DNA from: Rusavskia elegans
Lineage: Eukaryota; Ascomycota; Lecanoromycetes; Teloschistales; Teloschistaceae
Length of the DNA: 64,000 bases
Direction of reading: 5' to 3'
Assembly (NCBI GenBank): GCA_011316305.1
Contig: SAUG01000106.1
Span: 186,001 to 250,000, forward strand
The notes under the pieces were generated by a model, which was not told where the DNA came from, ran no database searches, and saw only the letters and a list, made by a program, of their open reading frames with translations. Shown in pieces: positions 58,164-64,000 of this stretch (positions are counted from its first letter, which is position 1; each line of letters opens with the position of its first letter). The translations under genes were made by a program, and so were the position numbers.

Positions 58164-60120
58164 TTTTAATAATTTACTATATTAGTTTCGTTATTTCGTT
58201 TTATAGATCGAAGCGATACTATTAGAACGATAACGCCTAATATCGATAAAGGAAATAAAAAAATTTTTAAATTTTAGTTTATTTAAATAAATATCTACTT
58301 TATATTATATATAAACCAATTTTCGAATAAAGCGACTAAAGTTCTATTTATAATATTATATTTAGAAAGAATAGCCTTTAACTAAATATAGCTCTATATA
58401 AAAAACTATTTTAATAATCCGGAGAATTAAAAGAAAAATAAAATATTATAAATTTTCTATACCTTCGGTAATCTAATTATAGCTATAAAAAAAACCTTCG
58501 GAAAGAATAATAAAGATAGAATAATAGAAAAAAGATTTATAGTTTTAAAATAGTAGAAATCGGTACTATCTACGCTACCTAGTTTAGAATATTAGTTTAT
58601 AAAATAGACTAGGAAGATTTAATTCTAAAAATCTACTTCTATAAAAGAATTTATATAAAAGTTAAAAAAGCTATAGTAATAATCGAAAAACTAAATTCGC
58701 TAGTATTATTTATCGAACTAGCGACTAGGATTAATACTAGATAGTACGAAATAAATTTAAATAAATAGATATTTAATAAAATAGAACCTACTAAAAGATA
58801 ATTTAAAGAAAATTCGATAGAATTTAATACTACTAAAATTAAAAGATTATAGACTAAAGTTTATTATTTATACGGAAAGACCGAATACTTTAAAAAGAAT
58901 TATTCTATTAAAGAAATAATAGAAGTAACCGAATACTAGTTTAAAGTAACGGAGGAACTACCCGAAAAAATAGCAAGAAAATATATAACTAAAAGTTAAA
59001 TAGTCTATTATAATAACCATTACTTTATCTATCTATCGGATAAAAAAAGGACCGGATAATAGTCTATAGAATCTAAAAAAATAAAAAAAAAGCTAATAAT
59101 AGAATTTAAATTATATAAAACCGAGAAAGTTTTTATAGTAGCGTTTAAGATGAAAATTAGAAATTATAAAATAATAGCTTTTATAAATAGAGAAAAAGAA
59201 AATAAAATTACGAAAAAATTATATAATTAAATTAAAAGATATATTTAAAAGTATCTATAAAAAATAATAAGATTATAGATATTAAAATTAAAGTAAAAAA
59301 TAAATTTATTAGAATTTTAAACTTTATAATAATTATAAACTCTAGATAATATATTATATTCGGGGATAAATAGAAAGAATTAATTTCTAAAATACTAGTA
59401 TAGAAAAATATTATCGAAAGAAAAATAGAACCGTAAATATTATATTTAGTTATATATATGAATCTTCTATATAGAAAATTAGATATTAAATTAAATACGA
59501 ATTACGAATAAATTAAAAAAATCGATACTCTTTTTAAAAAAGAAAGTAAAGTATAGATAATAAAAATCTAGAAAAAATACTACTATCTACTTTTATAATT
59601 AGTACTAAAGTATAATAAAATTTAGAAGATGATTTAAAAACTATAAATAGAAAATATTAAAAAAATCTATAAAAGTATTATTAAGAAAATAAAAAGAACC
59701 AGATATAATTCTACGCCTAAACTAAAAAAAGAAACGTTGAACCCTATATTAAACGTATAACTAAAAGATAAATAATCCCCGACCTCTTTATTATAAAATA
59801 TAATAGTCGCTGAAAAATAAAGGTTAGTAGAAATATTAGAAGATCTAGATATAATTTATAATATTAATATATAGATCGGAATAAATAAATATAGTATAAA
59901 AGAATTTTTAACTAGATATTCTTTTATATATCTATCGAATCTAAAAGTTAAAAAAAAAGATTCCTTTAGATATTAATCTAAATTAACCGAATCGAAACTA
60001 AAAATAGATTTAATAGATATCTTTTACGTGGTTACCGTAAAATCTATAAAAGACTAGAATATAATCGGATCGTTAAATTCGTCGAAATAAAATATTACGC
60101 GTTATTTCTAAATAAGAAAA

Positions 60121-60539
60121 TATAACGTTCCTGTATATCAAAAGACGTTATATTCGAGCCTAGCTATAGCCGTAGACGTAATCCGAGCTATTAAATAGTA
60201 AGAAAGTTCTAGTATAGATTATCGTAACTAATTCTATATAGCCGTAGAAATACGGTTACGATATTACGAAATATCTTTATTATAATATAATTAAAAAGAA
60301 AATAGTAGAAATATATTTAATAATTATATTAACGACTAATTAGAGAAAGTATCTATAGAAATAATAAGCGATATATATAATAAAAATAGCTATAAAAACC
60401 GATAGGTAGCCGTCTACTAAAAGTCCTATTAGAAGGGCGGCTACGGCGACTATAGGCGGCTATAGATAATTAGGCTTATTTATCTAACTAATTCTTTTAA
60501 AAAACTTCTATAAAGTTATAGATATAATATAATTCCTTT
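60121..60539 (-). repeat. LTR (-), 3' LTR of the inserted element
   Basis: Reads on the + strand TATAACGTTCCTG at its left end; reverse complement of the family LTR with many transitions; preceded by GAAAA. Confidence 0.75.
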
Positions 60540-62774
60540 TATATCGCTTTTTATCTAGCGTAAAATCCGTCTACGGGGTATAAAAAAGTTTTTTTTCCTT
60601 TTTTTTTCTTCCTTTATTAATATTTCTACTATATATTTTCGAAGGAAAAATCGATTAAAATCGTTTCGTCGTATTTAATCGAAAGAGATTATAATATCTT
60701 TTTATTATTTATTATATATCTATAATCTCTTAAAGAAATATAAGATCGAGGTTAACGGAGATATTTATAGCGAATATATTCGGGTTTAGAAATCCTACGA
60801 TCTTTTAATATCTAATACTGTCTATATATTATATTCTTTTTCCGTTTCCTATTGCTATTAACTTACGCAGGAAAGTATTTTAAAGATAAAAAGAATAAAT
60901 TTTATTCCAATATTATAAGTATTTTTAATAAATATTCTAAGGCTCGCCGTCGTATCGAGTCCTTCTTTAATTTTAAAAAGGAAATTCGTAATAAACGCCT
61001 AGCTCTAAAATCGGATCTCCGCCGGCTTTTTAGTAAATAAAAGCGTTTTATTATTTATTATCGCGTTCTAGATAAACGTAAAAGTAATTTTATCGTTTAG
61101 GAATAGCGTATACTTTCTCGTTTTAATAAATTTAACGATCCGGTCGCGTTTTATTTCTCTATTAGTTTTATATTAGCCGTATAAAAGGCGTCTATTAAAT
61201 TAGTATCTGCTTTTAATTCGGATAATTTGGATCGGGTTTTAAAGGAAATTAACTTTTTTTAACTCCTAGAAACTACGGGTCCGTAAAAAAAATCTAATAA
61301 AAGGCTTTTTTTCCGCTATTTTTAGCGTCCGAGTTATATATCTATATTATAAATTACTTTAAACTCCTCCGTTAGCCTAGCTAAATCTAGTTCTTTAGCT
61401 ACTATTTCGTCCTATAATAATAAAAATAGATACTAGTCGAATTTATTTCTTTTTAATTAAATATTTAGTATTAGGTCTAGTATTCTTTTATTTTAATCTG
61501 TTTAGTTTAGTTTATAGTATTCGATTTTATCTATAGCTTTTACTATATTCTAATATATCTTTCTAATATAATTTATTTAAAGATATTAGATTATTTTTTT
61601 ATTTTTATTATATTTTTTAGTAAATTACTAGAAGAAGTAATATTATTCTTTCTAAATTTTTATTTCCTAAATTTTTCTATCTTCCTTAAATTTTTTATCT
61701 GAATCTTTAATATTTTTATAGTTTATTATGAAAACAACGTCTATTTCTTTATATAAGAGATTTTTATAGGCTAGGAAATATATTATTTAATATTCTATTT
61801 TCTTATCGACGGTACTTCCTTCTATAGATTTTTTTAAAATCGATTTTTTCTATTCGTTTTCTAAAATAATATAATTTCTCTAACTTTTAATTATAGTAAA
61901 ATTTATTATTTTAATTAACCTATATTTTATTTTAACTTCGATATTAAAGATTCTATTATCTTTTATTATTTATCTATAAAAATATCCTTTAATTTTATTA
62001 TAGAATTTCTTTATAACTTTATTATTTTCTTTTCTATTTATAAAAGCTATTATTTATTAACTTCCGATTTTAATTTTAAGTACTACTATAAAAGATTTTT
62101 CGGTTTTATATAGTTTAAAATCGAATACTAGCTTTATTTCCTATATTTTCTTTAGTTTTTTAGAGTACTATTCTATCCCTTCTTTATCTAATAGATAAAT
62201 AGAGTAAATATTATTATAGTAGACTAACTAGCTATTCGCTATATATTTATCGAATAATTCTTCTATTATTTCTAAAAAGTATTGGATTTTTTTAGTTACT
62301 TTTTTAGTTAGATAATTTCTTTTAAAGTATTTTATTTTTTTATATAAATAATAAGCTTTAGTTTATAATTTTCTTATTTCGGTAGTATTAAATTCTATCG
62401 GATTTTCTCCAGGCTTTCTTTTAATAAGTCCTATTTTATTAAATATCTATTTATCTAAATATATTTCGTACTATCTAGTATTAATTTTTATTATAAATTT
62501 AATAAAATCTATTAATATATCTAGTTTTTCGATTATTATTATAGCTTTTTTAATTTTTATCTAGAATCCTTTATAGAAGTAGACATTTAAAATTAAATCT
62601 TTCTAATCTATTTTATAAACTAATATTCTAAACTAAATAATATAAATAGCTATCGATTTCTATTATTTTAGAATTATTAGTTTTCTATTTATTATCCTAT
62701 TTTTATTATTATTTCCGAAGATTTCTTTTATAGCTATAATAAGATTACCGAAGATATAAAAAATCTATACTATT

Positions 62775-63183
62775 TGTTACGTCCACGATTCTACAGAGTT
62801 CTATAGAAAGATTAGTTAGACAAGCGAGCCTAATTATCTATAGCCGCCTATAGCCGATATAGCCGCCTTTCCGAACGGGACTCTTAGTAGACGGCTATTT
62901 ATCGGCCCTTGCGGCTACTTTTACTATATATATCGCTTATTATTTCTATAGATAGTTTCTTTTATTAATCGTTAATATAATTATTAAATACGTTTCTACT
63001 ATTCTCTTCTTAATTACTTTATAATTAAAATACCTCGTAATATTATAACCGTACCTCTGCGGCTGTATAGGATTATTTATAATAATCTATACTAGGATTC
63101 CCTTAATATTTATTAGCTCGAACTACGTCTACGGCTGTAGCTAGACTCGAGCGTAACGCCTTCTGATATACAGGGACGTTACA
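62775..63183 (+). repeat. solo LTR with 5-bp target duplication CTATT
   Basis: 409 bp beginning TGTTACG and ending GTTACA, flanked by CTATT at 62770-62774 and 63184-63188. It splits the gag region of the inserted element. It is the least AT-converted LTR in the window, so probably the youngest insertion. Confidence 0.82.
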
Positions 63184-63466
63184 CTATTTTATCTTCTTTC
63201 TATTTTTTTAGATTATCGAAATAATTTTCTATTCGAGGCTATACCTAATTAAAGATAGTTTATTCTAGATATAATATTATAAATAAAATTTTAACTATTT
63301 TATTTCGAAACTAGTTTATATATAATACGAAGTAGATATTTATTTAAATAATCTATAGTTTTAAAAAGCTTTTATTTCTTTTATAAATATTTAGTATTAC
63401 TATTTTAATAGTATTACTTCGATCTATAGATCGGGATAATGAAACTAATATAGTAAATTATTAAAA

Positions 63467-63875
63467 TATAATATCCCTATATATTAGAAGGTATTATATT
63501 TAAATCTAGCTATAGTTATAGATATAGTTCGAGCTATTAAATAGTAAAAGAATTCTAGTATAGGTTATTATAACTAATTTTTTATAGCCGTAGAGATACG
63601 GTTATAATATTACGAGATATCTTTATTATAAAGTAATTAAAAAGAAAATAATAGAGACGTATTTAATAATTATATTAATAACTAACGAGAGAAACTATCT
63701 ATAGAAATAATAAACGATATATATAATAAAAATAGCTATAAAAGCCGATAGATAGCCGCCTACTAAAAGTTCTACTAGAAGGACGGCTATAGCGGCTATA
63801 GGCGGCTATAGATAATTAAGCTCGCTTATTTAACCTATCTTTCTAGAAAATATCTATAAAATCGTAGACGTAATA
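63467..63875 (-). repeat. LTR (-), 5' LTR of the inserted element
   Basis: 409 bp; left end TATAATATCCC is the RIPed form of TGTAACGTCCC, right end precedes GAAAA at 63876-63880. Confidence 0.78.
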
Positions 63876-64000
63876 GAAAATTACTCTCGCGTTTATCTAA
63901 AGTACGATAATAAATAATAAATTATTTTTACTTCCTAAAAAATCGACGAAAGTCGGATTTCTAACTAAAGCGTTTATTACGAATTTTTTTTTAGAATCTA

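Larger units (their letters stand above)
60121..63875 (-). mobile_element. RIP-mutated LTR retrotransposon inserted in the outer element
   Basis: A - strand copy of the same family with a 5-bp target duplication GAAAA at 60116-60120 and 63876-63880. LTRs are 63467-63875 (5') and 60121-60539 (3'). The internal part begins with gag at 63466 running leftward, interrupted by a solo LTR and continuing from 62774; the CCHC region reads (reverse) around 62305-62352. Without the solo LTR the element is about 3.3 kb, short for an autonomous element, so it may lack pol. The open frame 60852-61040 is a chance remnant. Confidence 0.78.
57752..64000 (+). mobile_element. RIP-mutated LTR retrotransposon (outer element), runs off the window
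   Basis: A + strand element whose 5' LTR is 57752-58163. Its internal part runs 58164-60120 and resumes at 63881 after an inserted second element; the 3' end lies beyond the window. Near 58866-58908 the ruined frame reads YYLYGKTEYFKKNY, a gag CCHC knuckle in which every Cys has become Tyr, His has become Tyr and Gly has become Glu, all explicable by G:C to A:T changes. No reverse-transcriptase motif was found in the part seen. It is the most AT-rich, so probably the oldest, member of the nest. Confidence 0.7.

Noticed and set aside
60852..61040. 62-codon Lys-rich ATG frame in the AT-rich block
   Set aside because: Lies inside a RIPed retrotransposon; composition alone explains the frame.
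57752..63183. LTRs at 57752 and 62775 as the two ends of one element
   Set aside because: The 62775 copy has its own CTATT duplication and interrupts gag of a - strand element, so it is a solo LTR; the GAAAA duplication shows the - strand element is itself an insertion.
1..64000. tRNA, rRNA, CRISPR arrays or bacterial operons
   Set aside because: No tRNA T-arm motif in a cloverleaf setting, no rRNA-like sequence, no spaced short direct repeats; intron structure shows a eukaryote.

Overview
The window is a piece of a filamentous ascomycete (Pezizomycotina) genome. Genes carry short GT-AG introns of about 50-180 bp with CTRAY-like branch points. Families typical of these fungi recur: PTH11/rhodopsin-type receptors, acuF-type zinc-finger proteins, DUF7580 proteins, F-box-like proteins, GH75 chitosanase and AA9 monooxygenase. 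Two large blocks are extremely AT-rich, with the C-to-T/G-to-A decay expected of repeat-induced point mutation (RIP). A Dothideomycetes/Capnodiales-like host is my inference from family content, not something the sequence proves.

Layout. 1-2242: no recognisable gene. 2243-2836: Nudix hydrolase (-). 2987-7332: one RIP-mutated Tc1/mariner-type DNA transposon with about 119-bp terminal inverted repeats and a TA target duplication. 7973-10320: a dehydrogenase-aminotransferase fusion (Gfo/Idh/MocA plus DegT/StsC type), bacterial in character, with one reading-frame break. 11093-13634: N-terminal-domain/ankyrin protein. 15283-16227: ABBA-type aromatic prenyltransferase. 16768-17383: small membrane protein. 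17625-18526: GH75 chitosanase. 20442-24100: a complete nitric oxide synthase (oxygenase, flavodoxin and reductase domains in one chain). 25356-26541: PTH11-type receptor pseudogene. 29423-30649: F-box-like protein. 31367-33075: wrecked membrane-protein pseudogene. 33396-34676: lipase-like hydrolase. 36101-38405 and 38778-40757: divergent pair, acuF-type zinc-finger gene and DUF7580 gene. 41538-43094: Ser-rich acidic protein. 44395-45220: AA9 monooxygenase pseudogene. 47094-48234 and 48657-48917: kinase-like gene and small Cys-rich gene, divergent, with a 96-bp inverted-repeat element between them. 49352-50438: DUF2306 membrane protein. 53382-54233: secreted protein. 54621-55476: HAD phosphatase. 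55852-56866: second damaged PTH11-type receptor. 57752-64000: three-level nest of one LTR-retrotransposon family, RIP-mutated.

The genes do not form one pathway. The mix of patchily distributed enzymes (NOS, dehydrogenase-aminotransferase fusion, ABBA prenyltransferase), several broken genes and RIPed transposons at both ends is what an accessory or transposon-bordered chromosome segment looks like. Best targets for follow-up are the full-length fungal NOS, the fused aminosugar/aminocyclitol-type enzyme, and the receptor pseudogene whose three in-frame TAA stops all lie in GTAAG. Many ATG-lacking open frames were ignored; where a start decides the model I give the first in-frame ATG. All exon boundaries are read by eye from splice signals, phase and family fit.
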